A stretch of DNA of 64,000 nucleotides, from assembly GCF_025602895.1 (NCBI RefSeq), contig NW_026516259.1, forward strand, positions 1-64,000, given 5' to 3'. The translations under genes were made by a program, and so were the position numbers. Every line of letters begins with the position of its first letter. Position 1 is the first letter of the stretch. Below are positions 39,436 to 51,673 of this stretch, in pieces. The notes below the pieces were generated by a model. The model made no database searches. It was given only the letters and a program-made list of their open reading frames with translations, and was not told the DNA's origin. The stretch is from Polychytrium aggregatum. Lineage: Eukaryota; Chytridiomycota; Chytridiomycetes; Polychytriales.

Positions 39436-40950
39436 ATGGCTGCCAGTGTCCGTATCTCCTCAGACATGGCTCGACTGGCCACCAACGACCACAGCCCAGA
39501 CATCTTCACCATCGTCTGCTGCAACGAGTGCTTCCAGCTTGCCCTCGACCTGGCCACCATCAAGACCCTCCTGCGGGTGTGCAAACGAGCCCATCCTCTC
39601 CTGAGCTCCAAGGTGGCTCGTTTACACAGCTGGTGCAGGAAGGCAGGCCTGTGTCGTCCTGACAGATCACCCCGAATCGTCCTCACCCCGAGCGACCAGA
39701 TCTCCCTCTCGCTTCACTGCAAGGATCAGGCTGAAGCCGATCGATCCTGGCTCATCGATCAAGCAGACCAAGGAAACGCATCGGCCTCATATCTCCTGGC
39801 CCGGGTTTTCCAAAGCGATGTCGGCAACAGAGTTGCGGTCGACGCCGAGCGGGTCGCCAAACAGCAGCAAATCTTCCACCTCCTCGAAGCAGCGGCCAAA
39901 GCCGATCATCCCATGGCGCAGTTCTATCTGGCCGAGTGTCACGTCTACGGCCGCGGTGTCGACCAAGACCACACCAAGGCCACCGGGCTCTATCGCAATC
40001 TTGCTGAGCGTGGATTCGCACAGGCTCAGATCGCCCTCGGTGAATGCTATGAGGCTGGCGAAGGTGTCGAACAAGATTTCAGCACAGCCATCGAATGGTA
40101 CAGTCGGGCCGCAGACCAAGGCTGCGAAGATGGTCGACTCCATATCGTGTTCCTCCGTGGGTGGTTCTCATTCATCGGCCTTGGTGTCGAGCAGAGCGAT
40201 GAAGTTGCCTTCAATCACTGGCAGGAAGTCAGCACCCAGTCCACCAACCCAGTCATCAAGACCATCGCCACCCACATGGTCGGATGGATGCATTACCTTG
40301 GCCGGGGTACCGAACGAGACGAGCAGAAGGGAATCAAGATCGTCCGCGATAGCAAGTCCAAGGAATTCCCGCTCGGAGAGGATAGTGGTCTTGCCGGATG
40401 GTACATAATCCCCTGCAGATCACCCGCATCGCACAAGTTTTATCGGTTGTGCCAGCTGGGATCGGAGCGAGACTGGCTCTGCAAGCATCTGGCGGCCGTG
40501 TGTTTGATCAACGGATTCGGAACGGCAGCGAACGCAGAGATGGCTGCGTGCATCTTTGAGCAGCTTGCCAACGAAGGCCATGGCGACAGCCAGTTCAGGC
40601 TGGGGATGTGCTATCGGTATGGCTGGGGCGCACGGAAAAGTTACTCAAGGGCAATTCGGTGGTTCCGCAAGGCAGCCGACCTGGGGAACTCGTATGCACC
40701 GTGGATGGCCGGCCAGTGCTATCATTACGGATACGGAGTCACCACGAACTACGAAAAGGCAGCCAAGTGGTACCGCAGGTCCGCCAAGCGGGGCAACCGA
40801 TATGGACAGTGGCAACTCGGCTACTGTTACAAGAATGGATTTGGCGTCAAGAGCGACATCGACAAGGCAAAATACTGGTACCGCAAGGCAGCCGACCAAG
40901 ACTTTGATATCCCCGCCATCTCACTCAGAGAGCTTGAAAATGTACGCTAA
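39436..40950 (+). CDS. Sel1-repeat protein
   Basis: An intact single-exon gene of 504 residues; I use the first ATG (MAASVRISSD). The N-terminal 80 residues form a conserved block (PDIFTIVCCNE...RVCKRAHPLLSSK) shared with the pseudogene at 30298. About nine Sel1-like repeats follow, each of the form A-x2-W(Y/F)-x-KAAdqG-x3-A-x2-LG-x-C(Y)-x2-G-x-GV, for example AIEWYSRAADQGCEDGR and KAAKWYRRSAKRGNRYGQWQLGYCYKNGFGV. Sel1 repeats make alpha-solenoid adaptors, often in protein quality control or signalling. No signal peptide or membrane segment is seen. The partner is unknown. The paralogues flank the second NLR, suggesting a local duplication. Confidence 0.85.
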   Translation: MAASVRISSDMARLATNDHSPDIFTIVCCNECFQLALDLATIKTLLRVCKRAHPLLSSKVARLHSWCRKAGLCRPDRSPRIVLTPSDQISLSLHCKDQAEADRSWLIDQADQGNASASYLLARVFQSDVGNRVAVDAERVAKQQQIFHLLEAAAKADHPMAQFYLAECHVYGRGVDQDHTKATGLYRNLAERGFAQAQIALGECYEAGEGVEQDFSTAIEWYSRAADQGCEDGRLHIVFLRGWFSFIGLGVEQSDEVAFNHWQEVSTQSTNPVIKTIATHMVGWMHYLGRGTERDEQKGIKIVRDSKSKEFPLGEDSGLAGWYIIPCRSPASHKFYRLCQLGSERDWLCKHLAAVCLINGFGTAANAEMAACIFEQLANEGHGDSQFRLGMCYRYGWGARKSYSRAIRWFRKAADLGNSYAPWMAGQCYHYGYGVTTNYEKAAKWYRRSAKRGNRYGQWQLGYCYKNGFGVKSDIDKAKYWYRKAADQDFDIPAISLRELENVR

Positions 40951-41590
40951 TCTGCAGTCCATGTGCTGCTATCGAACAAACAAGCAAGTGAAGCGTTTCA
41001 TCCATTGCAAGCGCCCGAATGTCCACATCCAATGAACCTTCAGCGTGACACTCGCGAAGCGGCGATAGCTGAATGGAATTGTGTTTGACGCTCAATACAT
41101 TCAATTCAGCCAATATAGAACACCGTGCTGCCCATTAAAATCGCTGATCTTGATCAACCGAGAGTGGCATCGAATGGCTCGACAGCGAATGCTCGGCCGG
41201 CTATGGCCAGTGATGTTGTCGCACGCCTTGATTCCTGACACTCTCTGGAGAACACTGCGGCTGTTGATCAAGTAGAAATGTATTATCTCAGCCAATCCCA
41301 CGAGGGAGTTGAGATTTCTTCTGGAAAGAAAAGCGAAAGGACAGAGCATGTTGCGCAAGTGCCAGTGGTTATTCCTCAAGAGCGCATTGGCCGTTTCTGA
41401 GCAAGGCACTCGCCAACCGAGAAGCAACGGAACATATGTCACCAAACAACAAATCAAACCCGGCAAAGTGAAATTGAAGGATAGCAAAGAGAGACGAGGA
41501 CTAGTTCGCTGGCTTTCTCAAGAGCAGCTCAAGGGCACACTCCGTCAAGGCGCTCGTGTCGGGCAAACTGGCTTGCTGGATGCGGTGCGG
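40951..41590. other. Convergent intergenic region
   Basis: This holds the 3' ends of the Sel1 gene and of the minus-strand P450 gene. I see no gene. Confidence 0.4.
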
Positions 41591-44500
41591 TTAGCCCCAG
41601 ACATCGACGACGTAGCGGCCAGCCTCGGCCAGGGCAGCAATGTACTGCTCGGCTCGTTCCTTGCCGCGGCCATCGAAGCGCTCGACAATCTTGACGAAGC
41701 TCTCGCGGACGGCCGTGCCCAGAGCAGTGCTGCCGCAGAGGAGGATATGGGCTCCGCGCGAGCTGATGCCGGTCCAGAGCTGCTCGGCCAGATCGGTCTT
41801 GTTGACGATCAGCGTCTGGACGTACTCCTTCTGGCCGCCGAAGCGAGAGAAGGCGTACTCGAGGCGGGTCAGCACGCCCGACTCGAGGTGGGCCTGCAGC
41901 TCGCTCGAGTAGAGGGCGTCCTGGTCGGGATGGCGGCAGCCAAAGATGAGGGTGGCCTCGCCGAGCTCGACGCCTTTCTGCTTGAGGCCCTTGCGCTCCT
42001 CGAGGAAGGACCGCATGGGGGCAAAGCCTGGGAGGAACAGCGGCAGTCAGTGATTTGATCTGGTCGGTGGTGCCGAATCACTCAGGAGGCGCGATTCTCA
42101 GTTTGGTCCACAGCCATCCTGCTTGGCAGGGCATGTCAAATCCGACAACCCACAAGCACACCGGACACATCCTCACCCACCCAAGACACCACTACTCTAT
42201 CCGATCGCTCCATCTGATCACCCCGTCCTCGTTGCGTGTCTCCCAGACAAGTCGTACCAGTGCCGGCGCAGACCAGGACAATGGGAGCCTTGGGATCCTC
42301 GGGCAGCTTGAACGCCGAGCCGTGAGGACGAATGTGGCCAAGGAGAGGGCCGCCGACCTCGAGTCCAGCGAGGAAGTTGGAAGACAGGCCCTTGTACACC
42401 ACAGACTGGCCCTTCAGGTCGTGGTGCTCCTCGTTCAGCACGCCGATGCAGAGCTCGACCGTGGTTGGGGTGATGAGGTTGCTCGATGCGATGCTGTACA
42501 GTCTGGGCTTCTGGAGAGGAACATTCTGGAATATTCGCACAGTGGTCAGTGGTCAGTATTGGCAGCCAGCACCAGCCATCGTCGACAGCTATCACCCAGA
42601 CGTTGCTGCATCTGCTCTGGGCCACTGCTTGGCCACTGCTTTGGATCGCAGTCTGTGCTCAACTCAGTTCAACATGGTTCGTGAGGGACCCACCTCGAGG
42701 AACTGGCCAAGAGGGATGCGAAGGCTCTTGAAGCGCTCGATCACGTCGGCGATGGAGGCCTTGGTCTTGGCAATCTGCTCGGTGTAGGCTCGGAGCGAGG
42801 CCTCGTCCGTGCCGGCGAGCAGCAGGAGGGCGTTCTTCTCGGGGGGACACTCGGTGCAGCCCGACAGGAACTTGAGGAAGTTGCGAGTCGGGGCAGTTCG
42901 AATGTCGACGCCGTTGAAAACGTAGCGAAGGGGGATCTCAGTGTCAAAGATCTGCAGCTCGCGCTTGGCAATCGAGTTGGTGTTGGACAGCTTGACGATC
43001 TCGTCGATGCCGTGGCCGGCCAAGTCCAGACTGGGCAGGATTCTGCGAACATCCTCCTCGGTGTTGCGGGGATACACCTCAAAGTGGTCACCGGCAGTGT
43101 ACTTGTTGGTTTCGGAGGCGGGAATCTGTATGCAGCGATTGCGCCATTGTCAGTGGTCAGAATCAGACTCACCATCGTTCATCGTGGGGGTGCGTTGGGC
43201 CATGGATCACCGTCGTCAACATATCTGCTGCATTGCCTGTTATCCATACTCACCTCCAACACGATCGACCAAGCATCCTTGACGGCGCCGGGTTTGGTAA
43301 GCAGGGTCTTGCTCTTGACAATGTATCGGAAGCGGCCCAATCGGTTGCTGACGGCAAGGCCGGACTTTTGGAAGTTCTGCAGGAACGCATCGGTGGCTTT
43401 GCCAGCCCAGGTGACTTCGATGCTGTTGGAGGCGGGCGAGGGATCAACGACGTTGCTGACATCTGATCCAGAGATCTTGAAGGTGTAGGCAACGCTGGCC
43501 CAGAAGAGGCTGGTCCACTTGAGCGTGTCGGTGTCAAAGTCGCCATCCTGCGCGAGAGACAGAGAATGGGTGCGAGAGCAATCAGGGGTATGTCGCTCGT
43601 CAGATGCCCATCGTGGATGACTGTCACGATGCAGCATCTATCGGTGTGCCATCAACAAAGGACTGTCGATACCCGCACAGCCGAGTTGCACCCCATAAGC
43701 CAACCACATACCACATCGCCGGCACCGCGCTCCAGGAGAGGAGTGGCGCCAAGGTTGACGAGGGAGGTCTCGACAAAACGAGGAAAGTCCTGGTAGGTCT
43801 TCCACTGCTTGTTTCCAACGCCATAGATGGCAAAGATGGTGTCCTTGAGGGAACTCTGTCCCTGGGCAGAAATCCACTTGGCAAACTTTTTGGCATTGTC
43901 GGGTGGGTTGCCTGGGGGCACCGGAGGGTCACAGAGCTGTGATTAGCTGTCTCTGGGAGATACCGACAGGATGGGCCGGGGAACGGCGGCTTACCGTTGT
44001 AGGTCGAGGTCGCGACGATGACAAACTTGAAGCCAAAGAGCTTCTCGTTGGCATAGGTATCGAGAGAAGCGACAGTGGGCTTGAAGCCCAGCTTGACGGC
44101 CGAGTCGGCAATGTTGCGGGCGACCTGGGACAGGAGGCAGTCAGACACTTGGCATACGCATATCGTTGTACCGCAGATCACAGAGCAAGCAAGGGGACAA
44201 CTTACGTCCTCGCTGGTGCCCATGTTGGTGCCGAACAGCACGAGGACCTCGCCAACATCGAGTCGATCGGCCTCGGATTGGATAACAAAGCTGCGGTTGG
44301 AGCTGGCGGGTTTGGCAGTATCCAGATCCAGAGTAACTTTGGGAGAAGGAGCCGGGGCACTGGCAGGAGCAGGGGCCTTGGTGAGGTCGATAGGTCCGGG
44401 CTCGCTGAGGTGGACGCGAATTCCATGAGGACGAAGGGCCAGCTTGACCTGAAGGACAGGCTCGGCGTCATCGGAAATCGTGAACTTGAAGTTGTGCAGG

Positions 44501-47500
44501 AGATGGGCAATCACAATTCTGGCTTCGATCAGGGCGAATTGAGAGCCAATGCAGGCACGAGGACTGGAGTGGCAAGAGAGCGAGCATGGCGATGTGGATC
44601 AATCAGCAGGTGCGCCATTGAGCCAGTTGCCAACACACCTTGCTCGCCCAGTCAGAGATCTACTCAACCAACCAGTTGCTCTATCGATTAGGCAGCCCAG
44701 CCTCAGCAATTCACGTCTTGCATTCCTGCACACCCTGCACATCCACACAGGCATGACTAATAGACACACTGAGGTACCAAGGTGGGAGCGGAACTACTGC
44801 GAGGTACTTACCCAGTTCCAAAGGGAATGTACGAGTACTGAGGACGCTTGGACTCGTTCTGGGGCAGGAAGTTGTCGGGGTTGAACACCTCGGGATTGGC
44901 GCCCCAGACAGCCGCGTTGCGGTGGGTGTTGATGGCATGGAAGAGAACAGTTGTCCCCTCTGCACGGATCGGGTGAGATAACCTTGTTAGTCACAAGGAA
45001 AACTCCATTCTGGTACAAGCCAGTGAGCCATGGGCGAATGCGATATGGACCTAGTGGTGATGCAGCCACACGAACTTACTCTTGATCAAGTAGGGTCCGA
45101 CAAATGTGTCTCGAGTGCATTGTTTGGCAAAGGCTAACGTGGCAAAGCCAATTTTATCAGTTGCACATATAACCGCACCGCCAAGCAGTATCTTGATCGA
45201 CGTATCTGTCGCAACCAAAACTGTCTTGCTCATATGATTGCACGAGCGACGCAATGTAGGGACATACCAGGAGCTGAAGGGTACAGACGCAGTGTCTCCT
45301 TGAGAACGGCAAGGGTGTACTTGAGCTCGCCGACAGACTTCTCGTCAATGTTGCCATTGCCCTTGGCAAACACAGTCTCGATTTCATAGCGGAGCTTTTG
45401 CTCAACCTCGGGATGGGTGGCGATCATGTAGATAGTCCAAGTCAGCAGACTGGATGTGGTTTCATGACCTAGTGAGTGAGTGAGTAAGAGTGAGTGAGTG
45501 AGTGAGTGAGTGAGTGAGTAAGAGTGAGTGAGTGAGTGAGTGAGTGAGTGAGTGAGTGAGTGAGAACTGCTGTGACCTATTCGGGGCCATAGCAGAGATC
45601 ACGAAAAGCACGTACCGGCAATCATAAAAGTGACGATCTGGAAGGCAATGTTCTCCGGAGAGAGCTTGACACCGGTTTCTGGGTCCTGAATCTTGAGCAT
45701 GCGCGAGCACATATCCGAGTACTTGTCGGTATCGGCCTGGTGCTCCTTGATCACCTCGTTGACGGTTGACATGATGAAGGTGACGGCCTCTTGAACCTTC
45801 TGCTCCTTGCTACAACCAGTGAGCCAGTTGATCCTTTCGGCAATACCCGAGAGCGGACCGAGCTTGTTTTTTCCCATCGCATACTCAAACAGGAAGACCA
45901 TGTGCTTAACCTGGGTAAGAGCATCCATGGCAGGTGAGAGATTCAGGAGTGGTTGGATTCCAGTCGGTATGCAAGTGATCCCATGGAGGATGCCGGTGCA
46001 CTCGTTCGAGAATACACAGGTCCAGAACGAACGGGTGGTGACTTACGAAGGGGTGCTCCTCGGCACTGGAGATGGAGTTGAGCTCGTACGAGAAGCCAAA
46101 GAGAGAGACAATGTCCAAGGTAACTGCAGCGGCAGCGGTGGCGTTAGCATTCTGAATGACCATCACCAGCGACCGATATCGCCATCACAGCGGCCTTGCT
46201 CCGTCATATGGACACAATTTTCACAGTCTCGGAGCGATGCACCAGATACGGCGGATGCACGATACGTACCTTTGGACATCCACTCGGAGATATCAAAGGT
46301 CTCGTCCTTCTCAAGGAAACGGGTGCGGAAGGCTTCGACCAGCAACTTGGTCTGCTGGTTCATAAGCGGAATAGATGAGCTCAGCGATTTGACAGAGAAC
46401 GCCGGAATCAAGATACGGTGGGCCATGCCCCAAACCGGGTCGTCGTCATTGGCGGTAAACAAGCCGTTGCCGGCGATCGGTTTGAGATAATGAAGGGGGC
46501 CGGCGTTGGTGAACTTGCCAAAGCAATCCTCCTGTTTCATGATCTCCTCGATCAAGTAGGGATCGGAAACCACGACGGCGGGACGAGGACCCAGAGAAAC
46601 GGGAAAAAAGTGGCCGTATTTCTGTCGGAGGCAAGCAGCATGCATTGGCGTCATTAGCAAACTCTCGATGCGGCGGCGTCATCGGCATATGATATGATAG
46701 ATCAGTGCTTCGTGGTCGGACGGGAGCATCGGCACTGGTACCGACAGCCAGCTCGACCAGATCACTGGAACAGGACAAGGCTTTGAATACTGCCACATGC
46801 AGTTTGGTACTGCGGCCAAAGAGCAAGAAACAAATAACTGTCGCCCTCAAGCTAGTCTATGTGATTGCGCCAAGGACCGAGCAGCCTCGGCATACTAACA
46901 TGGTTCAGATCGATCATGGCCAAAATAGGAATTGGAAGCAGGTCCAGCACATTGCCTGAAAAGAAGAGAGGAGATGTGTGGTGTGAGATTGAAGCTTGAG
47001 CAGATGGCCGCTAGAATATCAACCAGAAGGTGCGACATGAAGCCGACGAGCAGGCAAGAAGTTTACCAAGGATCGGCTTGGGAGGGGGTCCTGCGAAAAT
47101 CCGTGAAATGCAAGTTAGTGCTGAGCAAATCCAGACCCACATCCGAGTATCAATCACCATCCAGATCGGCGATCTAGTTCGCACAGGGGCTGAAAGCTGC
47201 TGGGAGGGGGTGGCGAGTCATTGCAGCCTTCCCACGACACACGCGTCGGAAGCAGATATGGGCAGAGTTCGGGCAGGACGGAGACAGAATGCGGACAGGA
47301 GGCAGAGAGGGTGAGCGATACACACCCGGAGGCAGGGGCAGCTGGTGGCGACCAGGAGATCCGCTGGCAAACCAGAGGTTGCTGGCCTTGAGATCAGAGA
47401 CCCGGTCGGCTTGATCCTTGAGGGCAGACTTGAGCAGCAGGCTCGGGTCAACGGGATAGGGCGTCAAGCGCGGGTTTGCGATGCCAAACTCGGTCTCGAT

Positions 47501-47704
47501 GCACTGCAAGAGCGAGGTGAGATCGTGGAAGATGCGTGCGCCAGAGTACCCCAAAGCGGGCTTTTCGCCTTGGGTTTGGGCTTGAGCTTGGGCCTGGTGT
47601 GGGAAGGTGGGAGGAGCAACGCCCTCGGAGCCAACGTCGATCAGGATCGACTGGCTCGGGAGGTTGTTGTTGATGATGGCGACATAAACAGGGGAGGCGG
47701 ACAT
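41591..47704 (-). CDS. Cytochrome P450-reductase fusion, CYP505 / P450-BM3 type, with N-terminal extension
   Basis: Fifteen exons, whose phases close to 1226 residues: 47704-47326, 46955-46900, 46621-46270, 46123-46047, 45910-45616, 45468-45268, 45133-45080, 44959-44812, 44563-44206, 44124-43995, 43911-43712, 43547-43254, 43125-42694, 42525-42258, 42027-41591. The heme domain starts near GNVLDL (127) and has GLFTANDDDPVWGMAHRIL, the I-helix AGHETTS (386-392), ETLR (444-447) and FGTGPRACIG with heme Cys525. A reductase follows with an FMN domain (LFGTNMGTSED, near 640), FAD (RLYSIASS) and NADPH parts (CAGTGFAPMRSFLEER). Relatives are self-sufficient fatty-acid subterminal hydroxylases. Residues 1-115 are an extra N-terminal region with no domain I recognise. 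There is no membrane anchor. Confidence 0.9.
45471..45564 (-). repeat. (CACT)n microsatellite in a P450 intron
   Basis: On the plus strand this reads as imperfect GAGT repeats. It fills most of the 147-bp intron that splits the I-helix AG/HETTS motif, right up to the acceptor site. Confidence 0.9.
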
Positions 47705-49347
47705 GGTAGCGAAGAAGCCTAGCTGCCGGATGGACGCTGGACAGATGGGCAGGGATGGGCAGAAGAAGGTCGACCAGGGTGGTTGGCTCAAATGCTGAGA
47801 GGCGGGGCTGGTCGAACGGTCGGATCTCGTGGCTGCCGAGGGAACAAAGGCGAGGTGGAGTGTCAAGCCCGGCTCGCCGCCAATCACGCCAATCCCGTTC
47901 ACCCGGCGGAAGAGCGGTCGACGGAGTGTGGTTGACTACGTGGTTGACTACGTGGTTGACATCGTGTGGTGGATGGGGATGTGCGATTGATGGAGGTGCG
48001 GTGGATGGTGCGGTTATAGCTGCATCGCCAGCTTGTCTTCTTTGTAGGCGTCTCGGATGGTATGGATCAGATCTGCCCACAACCACAATCGATCTTGGAC
48101 AATGATTGCCAATCGATCGAATCGATCGACACAGCGCACCTGGAGGGCGTCGGGGGCTTCTGATGATCTCTGGGTCGCTTCCGTCAAGACAGATGCCCAC
48201 TGGCATCGTCCCACATCCAAGCTGTTCCTGATCCCGGAATGCTGCGACTGCATCATATTCTTGGGCTTTGCAGCCAGAACTTGGAGGCCCTCAACAATCC
48301 GTCCACACAGCCATATGCGCCTGTCTCTCGTCTCCGCTTGGCTCATTACAGCAGAGGCGCAACAGCCGCTCACCATCATGAGGTCGAAAAGCTCCGTCGC
48401 ATTGTCCGCTCCGGGGTGAGATCGACTCCTCGCGGATTCTTGGGGCTCGTTCGGTTCGACTGGCTGCCCGTGTCCTCTCACCATCCAAGATCGGCGTCGC
48501 CCGAGCTGCGTCGATACCAGAGCGGGCTACAGTGGGCCCTTTGCCCAGTTGTGCCTGAATTGGCGCCTGTCCCATGCCGCACCCAATGCATAAGCAGCAG
48601 CCTTCAGACCCAGCTCAGGCCATGGCGGCTGCTTTGAGGCATTCAGGCTATTTGGCTGTCCCGGATGGTTATCTCGACCTTGACTGGCTTGAGCGATTCA
48701 GTCGCAGCAGTATTCAAACGGGAGGCGGAACCTCGGCTTGCACAGCAAACGTCCCGCCACTTGTCTCGCCAGCGGAGCCGCAGCCAAACCTTGCAGCATC
48801 CGACGACACCCGAGTGAGCACCGCCATCCTTGAGGCGTATCGGACTTGGTCTGCTCCTTCGCTCCGTGCTGTGCAGGACCCTTGATTCGCCTGGCCTGCC
48901 GCGGTGCCTGGTTGGAGTACAGCACGATTCCTCTGCGCCTTGTGCAAACGGAACTACTCAAGTCCGTGCAACTGAGGCAGCAGACCCCATTCCTGGCGGT
49001 CCATCACTATCCAGGGCAGGCCTCCTTGCGTTGGGCTCGATGGCCCCAGCGATAGTTGTTGATAAGGCGAGTTCCACCGCCCCTTTCATAGATTCTTCCA
49101 ACACAATCAATATGCTCTCTGCTGGCCGAGCAGTCCCAGCATCTCATCGTGCAAATTTGCTGCATGTCGACAATAGCCTCCTCCGCGAAGCCTGTCCCTG
49201 GGCCTTATAAATGATCTCAAGCGACCCGTCACCGCCAGCTTCAGGTCCAGAGCCCCTTCGCTGTAATTTTGCACAGGTGTCCCTGCTTCCAACCAATATC
49301 TTCATATCTTGCAACCATAATTCTCCCTCGAATCCATAAACACTGCG
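47705..49347. other. Divergent intergenic region between P450 and chitin-synthase-like genes
   Basis: This probably holds both promoters. Three direct copies of GTGGTTGACTAC-like 12-mers lie at about 47928-47964, 225-260 bp upstream of the P450 start. A 103-codon plus-strand frame at 48574-48885 begins at ATG but has no recognisable motif; it is a weak candidate for a small gene. Confidence 0.45.
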
Positions 49348-51673
49348 ATGCCGTCGCAATTACGTGTTGCCCTACTTGTTGCCCTGTTGATCTCGTCCAT
49401 CACCGTGACGGATGCCCAGCAGAATGTCTCCACCACCATCAATACCTTTGGTGGCTCCATGAGCAACAGCACCATGGAGCTACCCAGTTGGGCTCGCTAT
49501 ATTCAGGGCTTCTTGATTTCAATTGCGCTCCTCGATTACGTCATGTTCACCGGCTGCTTCCTCTATGGCATGTGTCTCGCCGGGATTGTGTCCGAGGGAT
49601 TCTTCAACAAGGTCGGTATCTGCATCCACGACCCCCGATGCTATCTGCCATCTGCTTCATGCACATAGTTCATGCACTTAGTTCACGCACATACTTGATG
49701 CCACAACACATGCACATGACATACTTGATGCCACATGCACATGACACTTCGCGTCTGCTGACCATGAATACCCTGCCGCCCTGTCCCCTGCAGACCATGC
49801 CTTTCTTGTCCTCGATCTTGTTCCTGGTCCTGCGCTTCTGCTACTTCCCGTTCCTCTATGTCCTCATCCCCGTCGCCGGTCTGCCAAAGTTCCCCATGTG
49901 GGTCAACCAACTGGTCTTTGTCGGCTTGGTGTTCATGTACATCACCCTGCTGATCGCCCCAGTCACCTTCGGCATCATCTATGCCGTCAAGTACCGCATC
50001 TGGACCAACGTCAAGCGCGGCGACCCCAGCGTCCTCGAAAACGCCCGCCAAAAGGTCGACCAGCTCAAGCAAGTTCCCAAGATGGTCGTCGTCATGCCCA
50101 TCTACAACGAGGAACCCGATGCCCTCATCACGGCCGTCAACTCGATCGTCACCTGCGAGTACCCCTGTGCCCAAGTTACCGTTTTCCTGAGCTTCGACAG
50201 CTCCGAGGAGTCGGAGCTCTTCCTGGCCCTCATGAAGGTCCTGACCCACGGCGGCGAGCGGCCCGAGGGCGGCTATGGTGCCCAGGTCCGCCTCATCTAC
50301 CGCGGCGTCTACTTTATTGTCAACCGCTTCCCACACGGCGGCAAGCGCCACGTCCAGGCCCTCACCTTTGACCAGATTCGCTGTGATCCTAGCCTGCAAC
50401 ATGAGAACACCTTGATCCTCTTTATCGACTCGGACATTGTGCTGTACGAGGACGCCATGGTCGAGTTTGCCACCGCCCTCGACAAGAACCCCAAGCTCGT
50501 CGGCATGACCGGCTTTATGTCGGTTCTCGCCAAGAAACCCAAATTCTGGTGGTGGTTCCAAGATGCCGAGTATCTGACCGGCCAGGTCTTCAACCGAGCC
50601 CTCGAGTCTGGCCTGGGTGGCGTCACCTGCCTTCCCGGTGCTCTGGTAAGCGAAAGAATGCCTTGCCTGCTGCACCATCCATCGGCACGTTGTCTGCTGT
50701 ACCGGCCATCGGCACACTGCTTGTGCAGCCAAACTCACCGCTCTCGTCTCGCCATTGCTGCCTTGCCGCCATTCAGACCATGATCCGCCTCAAGCAGCTC
50801 ACCGTCGCCGCCGAGACCTACTTCTCCGAGCTCGACACCAAGAATATCTTCAACTACCACCGCTACTACCTCGGCGAAGACCGCTACCTGACCCATCTTC
50901 TGATGGAGCAGGAAAAGAGCTATGCCATCGGATTCTGCCCCACGGCCCGTGCCAAGACCGAGGCCCCTGCCACCTGGAAGCAGTTCCTCAAGCAGCGCCG
51001 CCGCTGGCTGCTCGGTGCCTTTGCCAACGACGTCTACTATTTGGCGAGCCCTAGATTATGGAGACGCGCGCCGTTCTTGCTGATGTATTCGACAGCAAAC
51101 TTTTCATGTCGTTCAACTGGATTCGTTTTTTTGATCATCTTCTTCCAACTGGCGGCTGGCGCAAGGCCAGAGCCCACCGCCATACTTCTTGTTTTCGCAC
51201 CCCTGCTGTTCTTCTGGATGCTCGTCTCGATCTTTGCCATCATTCTCAAGCGCTCCAAGGTCGCGCTGATGTACCCGCTCATGCTGTTGTTGAATCCGTG
51301 GGTCAGCTTCTTCATCAACATCTACTCGATCCGAACCTGGTACCTGCGCTCGTGGGGCGGACCCCGCACCGATGTCGTCTCCCCCGCCGTCGATGTCTGC
51401 ATCGTCACCGACCTCGTTCCCGACCCGGAGACCCAGACCCTGCGTGACTACAAAGTCGAGGACCCTGCCCTGGGCAAGAAGGTCGTTGTCCAGAAGAAGA
51501 ACGACACTGCCGACGGCACCTTCTCCGAGTCTGCCAAGGCCGACACCAAGACCGACCTCGACGAGATTGTCGTCATCCGCGAGCGCGACGATGATACCTC
51601 GACCCTCGCTAGCGAACTCATAGATAAACCGACCTTGACCGATTCCGCCGACTCAAATGAACCTCATCTTTAA
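49348..51673 (+). CDS. Chitin-synthase-like family 2 glycosyltransferase
   Basis: Three exons (49348-49611, 49794-50645, 50777-51673) give 670 residues with phase-0 introns. A likely cleaved signal peptide (residues 1-23, ending VTDA) is followed by a short extracytoplasmic segment and several membrane helices at about 50-160. The GT2 catalytic domain shows VVVMPIYNEE (near 186), FIDSDIVLY (DxD, near 300), CLPGAL, GEDRYLT (acceptor-site EDR, near 406) and KQRRRW (near 445). Membrane helices and a SWGG motif follow, then a charged Asp/Glu/Lys-rich tail. These motifs match processive polysaccharide synthases, best chitin synthase; a hyaluronan-synthase-like product is possible. It should act at the plasma membrane in wall synthesis. 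It lacks the myosin or cytochrome-b5 extensions of some fungal chitin synthases. Confidence 0.85.

Noticed and set aside
41309-42058. Plus-strand 249-codon frame at the P450 3' end
   Set aside because: It is antisense to the FAD/NADPH exon of the reductase domain, which has clear motifs on the minus strand.
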